Assembly: GCA_905147135.1 (NCBI GenBank)
Contig: LR990054.1
Location: forward strand, 13,181,001-13,245,000
Source of the DNA: Blastobasis lacticolella
Lineage: Eukaryota; Arthropoda; Insecta; Lepidoptera; Blastobasidae
Direction of reading: 5' to 3'
DNA length: 64,000 bases
Part shown: piece after piece, positions 31,800-43,140 of the stretch
Numbering within the stretch: position 1 is the first letter of the stretch
Layout of the letters: each line of letters begins with the position of its first letter
Translations under genes and position numbers: made by a program
The notes under the pieces: model-generated
The model's input: the letters and a program-made list of their open reading frames with translations, nothing else
Database searches by the model: none
Told to the model about the DNA's origin: nothing

Positions 31800-32515
31800 T
31801 TTATTTTTCTTTAGACACCGTCTTACATAATGGTAACTAAAGCATAGCAGAGTAACGTTCAAGAGTAACTGTCGTTATTTGCGTGTGTAATAGTATCTAC
31901 GTGATAATATTTTAGAGTTCCGTAGATGATCGTATGTTTCGGGTTTCGTACCGCGTACCTAACTCGGTACATACGACATAAGACAGTCGAATCGGCTTTT
32001 CCCCAACGGAATCAAGGTAAAACACCACAAATTCATAATGAAAGGTTCTACTGTTTGTTGACAGGACAGAGTTTCCAGTAAACACAAGAGCGCTTTTCGA
32101 CTAGAAGAGCGAACCAGGATTGTCCGCTAGGGTGATGATGATGATGATGTTCTGCAAGCCAAGGACAGTCAAGGCAGTATGCTGCTCACTGGGGCAGGCG
32201 TATCTAAGAATATCCTATGTCTTAGTGCTTAGTTCCGGTTACCGCTAGGCAACCTTCTTTACCTCCTAAAGCATCTGACCCGCACAACCCTTTACGGAAA
32301 AGTCAGTTCGGCAGAGCTTTTCCCGTGGTATTGCAGATTTATTCTTCAGCGTGGGTAAGTATCAGATCCATCTCTTTTCGTCATGAAGCTCAATAAAATA
32401 AGATTTCACTAATTGTACCTATAATGCTTAATGCTGTGAGGGTATAGATTTTCATAAAAAGTTAAATAATTAAATATGTACTTAAACTAGAATATGAATC
32501 CCTACTAAAAAAATA
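31800..32515. other. Intergenic, nothing recognised apart from a GAT run
   Basis: A short GATGAT run lies at about 32133-32150. It may mark the tail of a lost retroelement. No coding exon seen. Confidence 0.4.
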
Positions 32516-32516
32516 T

Positions 32517-32797
32517 CTTGGCGTTAATGTCCCGGTTGCGCTCTCGCGCACGAGGGCCCGGAGTCCGTCTTGACCATGATCTAGAAGTCTTTGGCAGATC
32601 AGGTAATTACAGTGGAGCGACCTGCCATCTGACCTCCGTGACCATGCCAGGGGAACCTGACTAGATTGGATCATATTTAAACATTCAGTCTAAATGTGCA
32701 AGTTTCATCACGTTTTCAGAGAAGAGTGGAATTCGAACCCGGTACCTCTTGCTTGCGAGTTGGATACCTTTACCACTAGGTCACCGAAGCTCCTAAA
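32517..32797 (-). mobile_element. SINE copy, nearly full length
   Basis: Reverse complement runs from a tRNA-like head (GACCTAGTGGTAAAGGTATC, then GGTACCGGGTTCGAATTC B box) to the tail GGGACATTAACGCCAAG. Compared with 40042 it lacks the AATGACTC... segment after the head. Confidence 0.8.
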
Positions 32798-32799
32798 AA

Positions 32800-33910
32800 T
32801 TATATTACTATAATATAATACTATAATATAAATATATCCCCCCGACTGTTATGTGAACGAAATACAATGTGCCCGCATAGTTAGCTAGCAAACATTACGG
32901 AAGGCATTGTCGACTCGCGCTTGCCACTTTCGATTAAGGACGCGTTCGAATTTCAAATCACGGATGTTGTTTTATTTTTATTGTTGTTTTTTTATGGCGC
33001 TAATGCCTATTCTTGATGGCCAGTTTTAGGTTAAGTTGCGGCAGTAAGATAAAGTATATGTAAGTAATTTATGTAATGCCCGAATAACGATAACATTATT
33101 TTTATGGCTTCATCCGTTGTGTTGAATTATATTATGTATTAGCTTTTGCTCGCGACTTTGTCCGCGTTGACCATTTTTTACCTTTTTCCGTTTATTTCAA
33201 ATACAATACCTATTCAATCCCTTAGGGGATGAATTTCCCAAAAAAAAACTTTGTCAATGCTCAGTTATCTATTAAATAAACATACATTTAAAAGTTCAAG
33301 CATCAAGTAAAACCGCTCTATACTTTTATACAAATATTATACAGAGGAAAAGCATATACGTTAGGGTATTTTGGGGTTGGGGTCCAATTTTGATAATTCC
33401 GTGTTTCAAACCAAACATTGTTTGATAGGAGAAATAGACAAGGCGGTGGTACCCACTCAGGCGATTCTACCACTAAACCTTATTATTGATATGACCTCAT
33501 TAAACTACGCTGTGATTGAAAGTAACAATTTAAATCACAAGTACAAAATGGAACATTTACGATCGTACAACTTCATCAAATACACAAATAGGTGTACACT
33601 GCTTGTCATATCACAATCGAGAACACTGATTTATGATAGAGGGACAGACAGACAAACAAAGGATGCTAACGATGCCCACTGACAGCCCATTACGATCCCA
33701 ACTGTGGAATCAGAGAGTGGGCTTCAAGGTCCTCACGGTGCTGACGAACACAAATACTTGAATATAAATTTATGATTAGAACAAATCGTAGTTTGTCAAA
33801 CGGTACATAGTATTATCAGAATATTTATTGAGATGAGGTTGTTTGTTTGTCTATTATGCTGAGAATAACAGAGGAACCTGTAAACAGTATATGCCATTTG
33901 GGGACCTTAG
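32800..33910. other. Intergenic with one dispersed-repeat piece
   Basis: About 33137-33320 begins TAGCTTTTGCTCGCGACTTT, as at 27185. No further element or exon recognised; the plus frame at 33371-33682 lacks support. Confidence 0.4.
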
Positions 33911-33914
33911 GGGC

Positions 33915-33956
33915 AAAAGTGCATAGGTTATTTCTAGACATAACCTATGCACTTTT
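33915..33956. repeat. Perfect 17-bp hairpin
   Basis: AAAAGTGCATAGGTTAT and its reverse complement flank an 8-base loop TTCTAGAC. Confidence 0.85.
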
Positions 33957-33959
33957 TTT

Positions 33960-34584
33960 CACGCCCGTATCCCACAGAAGTGCTAGGTCTGTCGAGTGTC
34001 CCACTAACACGCCTCATCTCCTACACATTCATGAATCTTCTCCGACATTTACACCGGTTAGTACTTACCTATACAAATATATACAAATTATTTTTGTATT
34101 TCCTGTATTTATTAAGCAATAAAGAGTTTACATACATACATACCTTGAAAAAAGACCGTAGGACTGATTAATCTCTTACCTGCAACAAATAAAACATAAT
34201 TATAAACATGAATTACCTATTTAAAATTATATAATATAAAATATGATTTATTAATTTTTAGGTTAATTAAATATTGTAAAACAAATCGAAATGCACTGGT
34301 GCAGGTCGCTGGCATCCGTAACAAACACAGTCTTTGACCAACACGGTTGCCAACGTATCCAGTACAATTTATCCAAAACAAAGTCGTGTATTTGTATTGT
34401 AATTGTAACTACAAACGATCCAATCTCTGTAATGAAATTTATATAGCATAGACGAGTACTCGTAATGTTTAATTATAGTCGTAAACCTTTCATTAAACAA
34501 GTTATGGAATACATTTAATTTTGAACCATAAAACAGGTGTTTCATCACAGTTTCAACCGAGTGAGTTTGAAGTTTTATGTTTTT
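33960..34584. other. Intergenic, nothing recognised
   Basis: AT-rich. Confidence 0.4.
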
Positions 34585-34910
34585 GAAGCGATGGATTGAC
34601 ATCGCTGGGTCGGATGCAAGAGCCTACGGCTAATGAATAAAGTACATAAATAAATAATAATTTATTTCATACATCACAATTCTCAATACAATAACTTAAT
34701 CCTAACTTAATCTCCACTGCTGTGACGTGCAAGATACAGCAGTGCCAGTCTAGATTGTCGGCCATGGCTCGAGGGAGGATGCCGAAGACCGGGTAAAGTG
34801 GAGGAAGAAGAACAAGGAAGTATTGCGAACGTCCAAAGGCTGCGGTGACTGCTTACCATTAGGCGGGCCGTAAGTTTGTTTGCCACCTTAGTGATATATA
34901 AAAAAAGTAG
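34585..34910 (+). mobile_element. Interrupted LINE fragment followed by another LINE tail
   Basis: KRWIDIAGSDARAYG at about 34590-34632 and REDAEDRVKWRKKN at about 34765-34812 are two pieces of the same ORF end that is contiguous at 49549-49650 (KRWINIAESDARANGLRRRD). About 130 bases of AT-rich DNA sit between them. Directly after, 34827-34905 is the tail of a different LINE (GCTGCGGTGACTGCTTACCA). Confidence 0.65.
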
Positions 34911-34929
34911 ACCCTGCCAGAAACCGAGA

Positions 34930-35170
34930 TTGATATTTTTTTTTTAATGTCATACGGTAGGCAAACAGGCAAGCGGGCCACCTGATGGAAAGTGGTCACC
35001 ACTGCCTATAGACATTAGCAACACCAAGAGTATCGCCAATGCGTTGCCCACCTCTATAACCCGTCGCTCTGGCAGCAAAAAGGCAAATGCCACTCCACTG
35101 CCAAAGCCACCGTTCCCCAAATCTCCACCCCATGGAGCACTGGAAACCTTACTCACCGGCAGAAACACAA
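34930..35170 (-). mobile_element. LINE 3'-end fragment
   Basis: The minus frame gives FLLPERRVIEVGNALAILLV and then GSGDHFPSGGPLACLPTV, the characteristic GDHFPSGGPLACLPYxI tail of this LINE group, next to a T-rich border. Confidence 0.65.
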
Positions 35171-35347
35171 TACTATTTAAAAGAGTATTATTTAGCTGCG
35201 ATATTCTGATCGCTCGGAAGATGACTCTTGTAAAAGTAGTTTAAACTCGGTACTAGATAACATATTTGTTAATCAGAGAGACCATCGTCGATCGAGAGAG
35301 ATAACACATCTATACGCAAGTAGCTACCTATTTTTATGTTATATAAG

Positions 35348-35500
35348 ATCTAGCTGGCCCTCCGCGGCTTCGTTCGCGTGTTGTCCTACCCTATAAACCT
35401 TCCTCTTGAATCACTCTATCCATTGTTAAAAACGCTTTAAAATCCGTTGCGTAGATACATACGAGGGATGGACGGCGGGAAGCGACTTTGTTTTAAACTA
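35348..35500. mobile_element. Helitron-like dispersed repeat, copy 2
   Basis: GCGGCTTCGTTCGCGTGTTG to GGGAAGCGACTTTGTTTTAA, with AAAATCCGTTGCGTAG inside, as at 16795. Confidence 0.5.
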
Positions 35501-35573
35501 TGTATAGATAGAATATAACCTAACCAACAGATTACCTATGTCGGAATAATATACCCGATAAACGACTTAGCCT

Positions 35574-35793
35574 GGCTTGCACCGAATTCTAAAACGCGTT
35601 TAAGAATGAGCTTAACGTTGTCTAGAATGAAAAATTTTGTTTAAGTATAATCTTAAATATTTTAAGAATTTGGTACAAGCCGCCCTAAGCCCCGTTTGCA
35701 CCAAATTCTTAAACACGTTCAGGAATGACGTTTGAAAAGTTTTTTGTTTAAATTTAAAATCTGCTAAATGCGTTAAAGAATTTGGTGCAAGCC
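35574..35793. mobile_element. Two adjacent copies of one fold-back MITE
   Basis: Unit A (35574-35682) opens GGCTTGCACCGAATTCTAAA and closes AAGAATTTGGTACAAGCC. Unit B (about 35690-35793) opens TTTGCACCAAATTCTTAAAC and closes AAGAATTTGGTGCAAGCC. Each is its own inverted repeat, and they stand head to tail with a few bases between. Confidence 0.75.
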
Positions 35794-35799
35794 TCCCTA

Positions 35800-36350
35800 A
35801 GTCTACATAAATGTGTACTTAAATATTTCCCATAGGTAACGGCTAGTATAAAATCTGTTTAACGCTTCCGAGATACTTGCGTCACCGTAAAATGAGCCAT
35901 TAGGACGACATAAAACCGTAGAGGGAGAATCATAAAACTGATTTCCTAAGGGCATACCCACACCGATAACATGTCAGGCAGAAGCTGGTTATAACAGATA
36001 TTGGAAATCCTCCGACAAAGTAAGTGAAGACTCTTTGTTGCACACAATAAAATTAAATACAACAATTCAAAGTTTACATTAACTAGGTACTGAACCATCC
36101 AAGAAACATAGCAAAGATCCATATCGATTAAACTAGCTTCCAAATGAAAAAGAAAAGCATATCGAAATCGGTCCTGCCGTTAGGGAGCTACACAGATACA
36201 AGAGACAAACTGAAAACACCCCTTTTTTGCGTCAGGGGTTAAAACCGTATGTACCGAGTGGGACTTCACTGCATCAACAAATTGTCGCTTTCCTGATTAC
36301 CGAAAGCTGATGACAATCAAATCTTATGATGACGATGGCCTCATACATGG
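35800..36350. other. Intergenic with a dispersed-repeat piece
   Basis: About 36150-36245 is a reverse copy of the repeat at 43141 (ending GCGTCAGGGGTTAAAA). The rest shows nothing. Confidence 0.45.
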
Positions 36351-36354
36351 AATA

Positions 36355-36585
36355 AAACAAAGTCGCTTCTCGCCGTCAACTTTAACTTTTAACTTTAACT
36401 TTTAAACTACGTAACGGATTTTAATGCGGGTTCCAACAATAGTGGGATTCAAGTGAAAGGCTTATAAGCAAAGAAGGGTAATTAGAGCTTAAGGAGGTCT
36501 ATGATAGGTGTAGAGTAGATATAGGGTAGGTGTAGGAGTCGGAGGCCACGCGAACGTAGTCGCGCCGGGTTCACTAGTAGGTTAA
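36355..36585. mobile_element. Helitron-like dispersed repeat, copy 3 (reverse)
   Basis: AAAGTCGCTTCTCGCCGTCA to CGAACGTAGTCGCGCCGGGT and CACTAGTA. Same plan as 37575-37787. Confidence 0.55.
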
Positions 36586-36699
36586 ATTATAGAAGAAAAC
36601 ACTTTTGTCCAATCTACTATGATTTAATATTAGTATTTCACAACATCATGAAAATTTTATATAAATTGAATATGTAGCTCTCAGTATTGTTTCTCATAT

Positions 36700-36930
36700 A
36701 TTCCAACTCTCCACCACCATCCAATTTCCAAATTCGGCGCGAACTGTGCAGTTCCAAAGGAACTTTCTCCTACGCACACTAAGGTTGTGGAATGAAAGAA
36801 AGAAAGAAAGAAAGGGGTTAAAAGGTTTTTAGAGGGTCGGCAACGCGTGGGTGATGCCCCTGGTATTGCAAACGTCCATAGGCTGCGGTGACTGCTTACC
36901 ATCAGGCAGGCCGCAAGCTTTAGTGAAATA
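36700..36930 (+). mobile_element. LINE C-terminal fragment with GAAA microsatellite
   Basis: RTVQFQRNFLLRTLRLWNE, then a (GAAA)5 run at 36794-36814 in place of the expected ELPGEVFP segment, then GVKRFLEGRQRVGDAPGIAN and the CTGCGGTGACTGCTTACCAT tail. The intact version is at 40390. Confidence 0.75.
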
Positions 36931-37570
36931 AAATAAAAAATCAAACAACTATTATATTGCACCTGACATGCATTTGCTACGGCCAAGCCTTAAGAACACA
37001 CACGAGGTCTACTTCCCTGTTACATAACCTCCGACGTTGAATAATTGATCTAATTTGTCAAATCATTAAGCTTTACTCTCGTTATATGGAGCGAATGACT
37101 CGCGGATAATGTTTGTGGATTACGATGAAGCCGCCATTAGGCTGATGGCTCTATTCATCGAATATTACGTGCGATCGCCTTTTACGTTTGCATTTGGAGC
37201 GTCTCGTGTGCTCGATTTCCGGCGGCTTTGTGACCTAGATATGGTACTTTTTGGGAAATACATATGTGCTTTTATGGAGCAAATAAAAGTAATTCGAACT
37301 TTGTGTAACTTTTTAAACGTTTTTTTTTTAAATTAGAAGTGTTATTTGTATACCTAACCCTGATCGTAGCTACATAACCATGCGATTACATTTGAACAGA
37401 GGTCGTATTTTTATATTAATTTCAGTTTAAAAAGAAGAATTATTAAAGTAACACTGACATTCTGACTCTAAAGTTAGTTTATTATTAAAATGTTTTAGAT
37501 CTCCCAAACGGCGCATGCGCGCGCAGACATTCGCAAAATCTCGCGAAGTACTTCTTTAATGCATAATAAA
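36931..37570. other. Intergenic, nothing recognised
   Basis: No element or credible exon seen. Confidence 0.4.
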
Positions 37571-37574
37571 TTAT

Positions 37575-37787
37575 AATAAATATACTTGATATAAATCAAA
37601 GTCGTTTCCCGTCGTCTGTCCCTATATATCTATGTACGCTTCGATCTTTTAAACTATGCAACGGATTGTAAAGCGGTTTTCAACAATAGATAGGGTGACT
37701 CAAGAGGAAGGTTTATAAGCAACAAAAAAGGGTAGGTAATTATAAGAAAGTGTACGCGAACGAAGTCGCGCCGGGTCCACTAGTACC
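37575..37787. mobile_element. Helitron-like dispersed repeat, copy 4 (reverse)
   Basis: Runs from AAAGTCGTTTCCCGTCGTCT to GCGAACGAAGTCGCGCCGGG and CCACTAGTA. Confidence 0.55.
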
Positions 37788-37849
37788 ACAATAAACGAAA
37801 TATGTACCTCAGTGTAAAATCTATTGCAAAGTTTTATGAACAATAAATA

Positions 37850-37887
37850 AATAATAGCGACACAAATGATATTGTGTCGCTATTATT
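37850..37887. repeat. Perfect 16-bp hairpin
   Basis: AATAATAGCGACACAA and its reverse complement with a 6-base loop. Confidence 0.85.
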
Positions 37888-37889
37888 TC

Positions 37890-38950
37890 TTATTCCTACT
37901 ACGGCGCTTGTTACGAAACACAGACAATAAAATGGCTGTCGGGATTGTGTATTAGCTGCAGCTCTCGATTTAGCATTTATTGAGGTACTGAGGGGTCAGT
38001 GTAGGGTCGGCAGTGATATCCATAAACCTAATTCCTTTTCACATATGGAATCTCATAAGGAACCGTCCAGCAGCGGTGTAATGCAACTGATGACTCAATA
38101 CCGACCCACAGTCCAACTTGGTGGGGAGACTGTAATATTAACAGCTTGACAATAGACAATAGAATTACTCGGTACATTGGAAAGCGATGAAGGGGTATAG
38201 TGGTTTTGAAATGACAGTTTTGAAAGTTACCCTACAATACAAGAGTACTAAGTAAGTTGTATGGTCTGTTTAAACTGACTTGTCTTATTTGGTAAACAAA
38301 CAATGCCCAAAATCACGACTTGCCGTATCCATCACGATACGTATATTGTGTATAGATGTCGAGAATTATAAAAGAAACACAGAATGTGAATTTCAACGAA
38401 TACTGCTGCACATTTTCCATTTAAATACATAATTTCCTTAACCAAATAAGACAAGTCAGTTTGGACAGATTATAAGTTTTAATATCCGATTTGACTTACT
38501 ACACTACTTACACAGGTTGTGTTTTAATTTTAACCTTCCCTTGTTTGTCTTTCCTTAAATACGTCTATTGTTTGCAAGCATTCGAGTAAGCGAATTCGGG
38601 CAAATCAGAACTTATAAACATGGTAGCCAATTAAGATAAGTCAGTATGGGAAAGTCTGACACTATAAGACATACAAAAATTTGTTCTTGGAAACCATGTT
38701 ATCGATTTTAGTGACAAGAATAACTGCATTCATAGACAAAAAAAAATTGTGCTTAGTTCAGGAACTCTAGTACCAATCCCTACAGCTTCTGGAAACTGTT
38801 ACATGTTATCAGCACTTATTCAAGCTATAATGACCAATCATAGCAATAAGCTCCTAATTGTAGGCCTTGACCAGTCATTGGGGCCTGGATGATTGTTATA
38901 TATGACGAACATGTAGTTTATCTAAAGCACATATCTATTGAGAGTTAAAA
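37890..38950. other. Intergenic, nothing recognised
   Basis: No repeat or exon could be supported. Confidence 0.4.
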
Positions 38951-38954
38951 ATTC

Positions 38955-39200
38955 AAACTAGCTTTCTGCTGCTGCGACTTCGTACGTGTAAAATTCGGTT
39001 ATAATATATACCCGTTCCCTCGGGAACCACTTTGAATGTCAGGAAATTATAGCCTATGTGCTATTCTGGGGTATAAGCTATATTGCTGCCAAATTTAATC
39101 AAAATCAGTTCAGTAGTTTTTGCGAGAAGGAGTAGCAAACATCCAAATATACATCCATCCTTACAAACATTCGCATTTATAACATACGATAAACAAGCCA
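38955..39200. repeat. Dispersed repeat (TTTAATCAAAATCAGTTCAG type)
   Basis: GCGACTTCGTACGTG, TCCCTCGGGAACCACTTTGA, AATCAGTTCAGTAGTTTTTG and AACATTCGCATTTATAACAT follow the same order as 27180-27390, with the right end matching the reverse of the start at 42331. Confidence 0.55.
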
Positions 39201-39315
39201 TTGGGCTTATTTGACAAAATCTCCAATTGAAATCAAGCTGCAGTCCGATCGAAGATAACATTGGTAACCACTAACCACTAAGCAACTCTCTCTTCGTGCG
39301 ATGTCGTTTAGGGAA

Positions 39316-39543
39316 CTACGAACTAACATAATACGAAGATCGGATATGCAGCGGTCTATTGTTGACGAGCCTACGCTTGTACCCGACCAACTTATCCGTG
39401 CAGTTGACGGCGTCGCTAGTGGTACACATGACTAAAACCTTAAGGGCGATTCTGTACAATAAATCCTTAGTTCCGATTTTGTCCGATGTCCCGCATAAGT
39501 TGGTGGCGCTGTACTCGTATATCTTATCGGTTATGTCATACCC
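39316..39543 (-). other. Orphan open frame in a GC-richer island
   Basis: Seventy-five codons without a stop between TAA at 39544-39546 and TAG at 39316-39318. Reads GYDITDKIYEYSATNLCGTS, then DKIGTKDLLYRIALKVLVMC and a basic end. No ATG near its beginning and no clear acceptor, so it would be an exon or a relic. I do not recognise it. The plus strand is also open across part of the region, so coding strand is uncertain. Confidence 0.3.
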
Positions 39544-39904
39544 TTATCCAATGTCACGACTTTGATTTCCCTTGCGCAAGTTGTTTGAAAACACGCCGCC
39601 CCGGTTACACACGCTGTCCAACTTTTATGCAATTCCGATACGGAATAGTGATGATTTCAAATGGTTATCGTGACAGTTTTCGCAAACAAGCTATTTTGCC
39701 ACCATTTTGTAATTAATGCGAACTTTGACCGGTATGATGGAGTTTTATAAGTATGTGCCATAAGTTAGACGTCTGGTCCAAATTTTTGGTATATTTACAT
39801 CTAATCTTTCTATAACTAATTCTACTAATCCTTCCTATTTATAATATTAAAAATGCGAAATTTCGTAATAATCGTAGTTTAAATGAATGCTTTTTTACTC
39901 ATTT

Positions 39905-40000
39905 ATAGATAGTTTTTGGAGATTTTTTTAAGCAATACGGCAGATAAACAGGCAAGCGAGCCACCTGATGGAAAGTGGTCACCGCCGCCTATCCTCCTAT
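39905..40000 (-). mobile_element. LINE 3'-end scrap
   Basis: ACAGGCAAGCGAGCCACCTG and ATGGAAAGTGGTCACC form the reverse of the GGTGACCACTTTCCATCAGG tail at 46447. About 90 bases. Confidence 0.6.
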
Positions 40001-40041
40001 CCTGTATTTTTTTTATTCCAATATAATATGTAGGTTATAAA

Positions 40042-40388
40042 GAGCGTCGGTAGTCGGACGGTTACTATCCAACTCGTAAGCGAGAGGTACCGGGTTCGAA
40101 TCCCGCTGCTACCAATGACTCTTTTCTGAGTTATGTACATTAGTTGAATACTAACCGATGCTATTACGGTGAGGGAAAACATCGTGATGAAACCTGCAAA
40201 TTCAGACAACTGAATTTGTAACCATGTTCCAATCTGGCCAGGTTCCCCTGGTAGCAGGGTCACGGAGATCAGATGATAGTATCTCCACTGTAATTACCTG
40301 ATCGCTAAATCCTGGATCATGGTCATGGCGGACCCCGGGCCCTCGTTGTCGAGAGCACAACCGGGACATTAACGCCATGATGATGGGA
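40042..40388 (+). mobile_element. SINE, full-length reference copy
   Basis: tRNA-like head with A-box region, GTAAGCGAGAGGTACCGGGT and B box GGTTCGAATCC, then a body with ACGGTGAGGGAAAACATCGT, CAATCTGGCCAGGTTCCCCT and GATCGCTAAATCCTGGATCA, and the tail CAACCGGGACATTAACGCCA followed by TGATGATGG. Other pieces of the family lie at 30, 2543, 28712, 32517, 40950, 45049 and 53980. Transcribed by RNA polymerase III in such families (known), no evidence of activity here. Confidence 0.85.
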
Positions 40389-40640
40389 TTGGTCGCGAAC
40401 TGTGCGGTTCCAAAGGAACTTTCTCCCACGCACACTAAGGTTGTGGAATGAACTACATGGAGAGGTTTTCCCTGGAGAGTACAACATGGAGTTCTTCAAG
40501 AAAGGGGTTAAAAGGTTTTTACGGGGTCGGCAACGCGTGGGTGATGCCCCTGGTATTGCAAACGTCCATAGGCTGCGGTGACTGCTTACCATCAGGCAGG
40601 CCGCAAGCTTGCTTGCTACCTAATTGAGATAAAAAAAAAA
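40389..40640 (+). mobile_element. LINE C-terminal end, intact frame
   Basis: RTVRFQRNFLPRTLRLWNEL, HGEVFPGEYNMEFFKKGVKR, FLRGRQRVGDAPGIANVHRL and a stop, then TGACTGCTTACCATCAGGCA and a poly(A)-like end. 5' truncation falls directly at the SINE's 3' end. Confidence 0.8.
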
Positions 40641-40949
40641 GAAAAAAGGAGATGTAGGCTATAATTGAATTTAATCCCGAAATTTAATGTCGTTGCCGCG
40701 AGAATACAGCATAATATAACCGAATCTTAAGCGGATAAAATCGAGGGCTAAACCCGAGCTAATAGGTATACTCATATTGTAAAGAGGAAAAGTATGTACG
40801 TTTTCAAGTTTGTGAGATTGTATCTTGGGGATAATCTCCGAAACTTATGTACATTAAAAAAATGTTTAATTAATAGGAAGCTACATTATTCCGGAGTACT
40901 ACAGGATACTTTTGCCGATTTCGAGCGAGGTGTGCCAAGAGTAGCAGGA

Positions 40950-41030
40950 AGGCGGACCCTGGGCCCTCGCGTGCTGCGCGGGGTCGCAACCGGGACATAA
41001 CGCCAAGATGATGATGATGATGATGATGAA
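40950..41030 (+). mobile_element. SINE tail fragment with (GAT)7
   Basis: GGCGGACCCTGGGCCCTCGC and CAACCGGGACATAACGCCAA followed by about seven GAT units at 41007-41028. Confidence 0.75.
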
Positions 41031-42330
41031 TATACTTTTATCCCTTTCATATATATTTACGGTTAGTATCTAACAAAGAATGAATGGAATAACGGAAAAC
41101 GATCACTTTACAATATATTAAGAAAAACGACAAACAACTACGTCCAGACAGTAACAGACATAGGACGACCTACTCCCAAATCCAACCTACTACTAACTAG
41201 TACTCGTAATTTAACATTTCCAACGAGTGTGAGAACAGCAACACGCTAACAACAAACCTGTTGAAATTGGGTTCTAACCTCTTAATTTATGGCGTAAAGT
41301 TGAGCGCCTATAAATTACATAAAACACAAGAAGAGAGTGCCCCCAGTCAAGTAAACGACCTTTACTCTACCTCTGTGTCAGTTCACACGGATCAAAACAG
41401 AAATTTATTGATAGGAGGCGTGTCAAAACAATAATAATAACTAATTGTCGTATTACGTAATGTTATGTACGTACGCTGACATTCTAGGGGTTATATAAGT
41501 CAATTAAGCAAGTAGGCATACGGTGACGAAGAATGCATGGGGCCTGATGGGTCCTATTGTAATTGGCAGTTGCATCATTTTGTGTACAAAGCGAATTTAC
41601 TGTAACCATAGAGAAAAAAATACTAGGTACGTTCAATACGCCATAATACAATGCAGTAGAAGAAAAAAAGAATCAAATAAATAAAGGGGCCCTATTTTTG
41701 AATAGAACGGTTTTAAATTTTTATTTTCGTTACGAAAAATTCATACTTTAGCTGTTCGTCGTTACCAATGTAATTATAAAATATTGATTTTTTCATGCCA
41801 AAAATAAAAACAGAAAACCGTTGCATTGTTCGACACCTATGGGTGTTGATGCAATTCTACTCGGCAAAGTGCAGCTTGTTGGGCAAGGGCTTTCAGCTTG
41901 CACTGGTCTAGTCGTGAGAGGAAGGAGTTGTCAGTCAGCTTCACCCATCACCACACGGTTTACTGTAGTGATTGCAAGTCGTATGCATCAAGGCGAATGG
42001 AGACATGTCTAACATTAAAATATCTATTAAACTATTTGGAAATAACCACATATTCATGATATTCACGCGGTTTCCTTGCTTTGCGGTCTCATTGTAGACA
42101 ATTTACGGTGCCGTAAGATATAAGATTGAATGATATTGGCAAAGCCTTTCGTAAGGAGTCGCTGTAATGTTAAAGGCGGTACAATGTGACAAATTATAGT
42201 TAAACACTTTATTACAATATTCTTCAGAATTGTATGAAAAGTTTACGCAGTTTTTATTTATTTATTGCACGCCCTGGCTATGCCGTTAATTAAAGCCAAG
42301 ATTTGATTTGAGAATCTTATACTACGTATC
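41031..42330. other. Intergenic with a weak inverted-repeat pair
   Basis: ACGGTTTTAAATTTTTATTT at about 41709 loosely mirrors AAAATAAAAACAGAAAACCG at about 41802, perhaps a worn MITE. Otherwise unexplained. The plus frame at 41821-42012 has no support. Confidence 0.35.
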
Positions 42331-42740
42331 GTATCTAACTAATATTATAAATGCGAAAGTTTGTATGGATGTGTGGATGTTTGTTACTCCTTTATGCAAA
42401 AACTACTTAATGGATTTTATGAGAGGCAGTAATGTAGCTTAAAGTTTAGAATAGCACAAAGGCTAAAAGGCTATTGATCCCGAAACTTAAGATCTTCGGG
42501 TGGAGAAGCGGGAACGGGACCAGAGGGCCTATCGGCTATCTCAGTGGACAACTGAATTTGACATAAAAAAATCTGACACTACTCTAATTTGGTAGACGCT
42601 ATTGCCAGTTTTCAACGTAGATGACGTGGTGTAGAATTATCTAGTGTCAAATACAGTTGTCAACTGAGTTAGCCAATAGCCCCGCTGAACGCAAAAACCA
42701 AATTTTACGTGAATGAAGTCGCGGGCGAAAGCTTTATCAA
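42331..42740. repeat. Composite dispersed repeat
   Basis: TAATATTATAAATGCGAAAG, TGGATGTTTGTTACTCCTTT and AAAACTACTTAATGGATTTT are the standard opening of a common lepidopteran repeat, and GAATGAAGTCGCGGGCGAAAGC at 42712 its standard close. Confidence 0.55.
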
Positions 42741-42744
42741 CCGA

Positions 42745-43140
42745 TAACCGACCAACAGTCGATAAAGATGGAACAGAGTTACAGAATACTACACAAAATT
42801 TTACAACATGTGCACACAAATAAGCTACTGCATAATGGCACTGTAACATAACATTGGAATGTAATACATGCGTGGAACAACAATACTGTAACAGTTCTAT
42901 TTTGTCTACGTGTGATTTCCTTTATCGCATGAGCTGCGGAAGTCGGCATAGGAAGGTGTCCCACGTTTTTACTGTGGAGCACTTATTGTGTTTCTTAAGG
43001 AAGTGCCCAACATACATTATTTTTATTGTTACTCGTTTTACCTTTGTTACATTGAAGAGTAACTTATTTGTGTTCCTTTGTGGGCTAGGCAGGAGTTTAT
43101 TCTTCGCTCGGTTTGTACTTTATACGGTTGTGTCGTCTTT
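42745..43140. other. Intergenic, nothing recognised
   Basis: Cys-rich open frames on both strands here lack splice or family support. Confidence 0.35.

Noticed and set aside
40042..40115. tRNA-like sequence with GGTTCGAATCC
   Set aside because: It is the head of a SINE present in many truncated copies, and I could not pair a proper acceptor stem. The same holds for 22830-22890 and 32728-32795 (minus).
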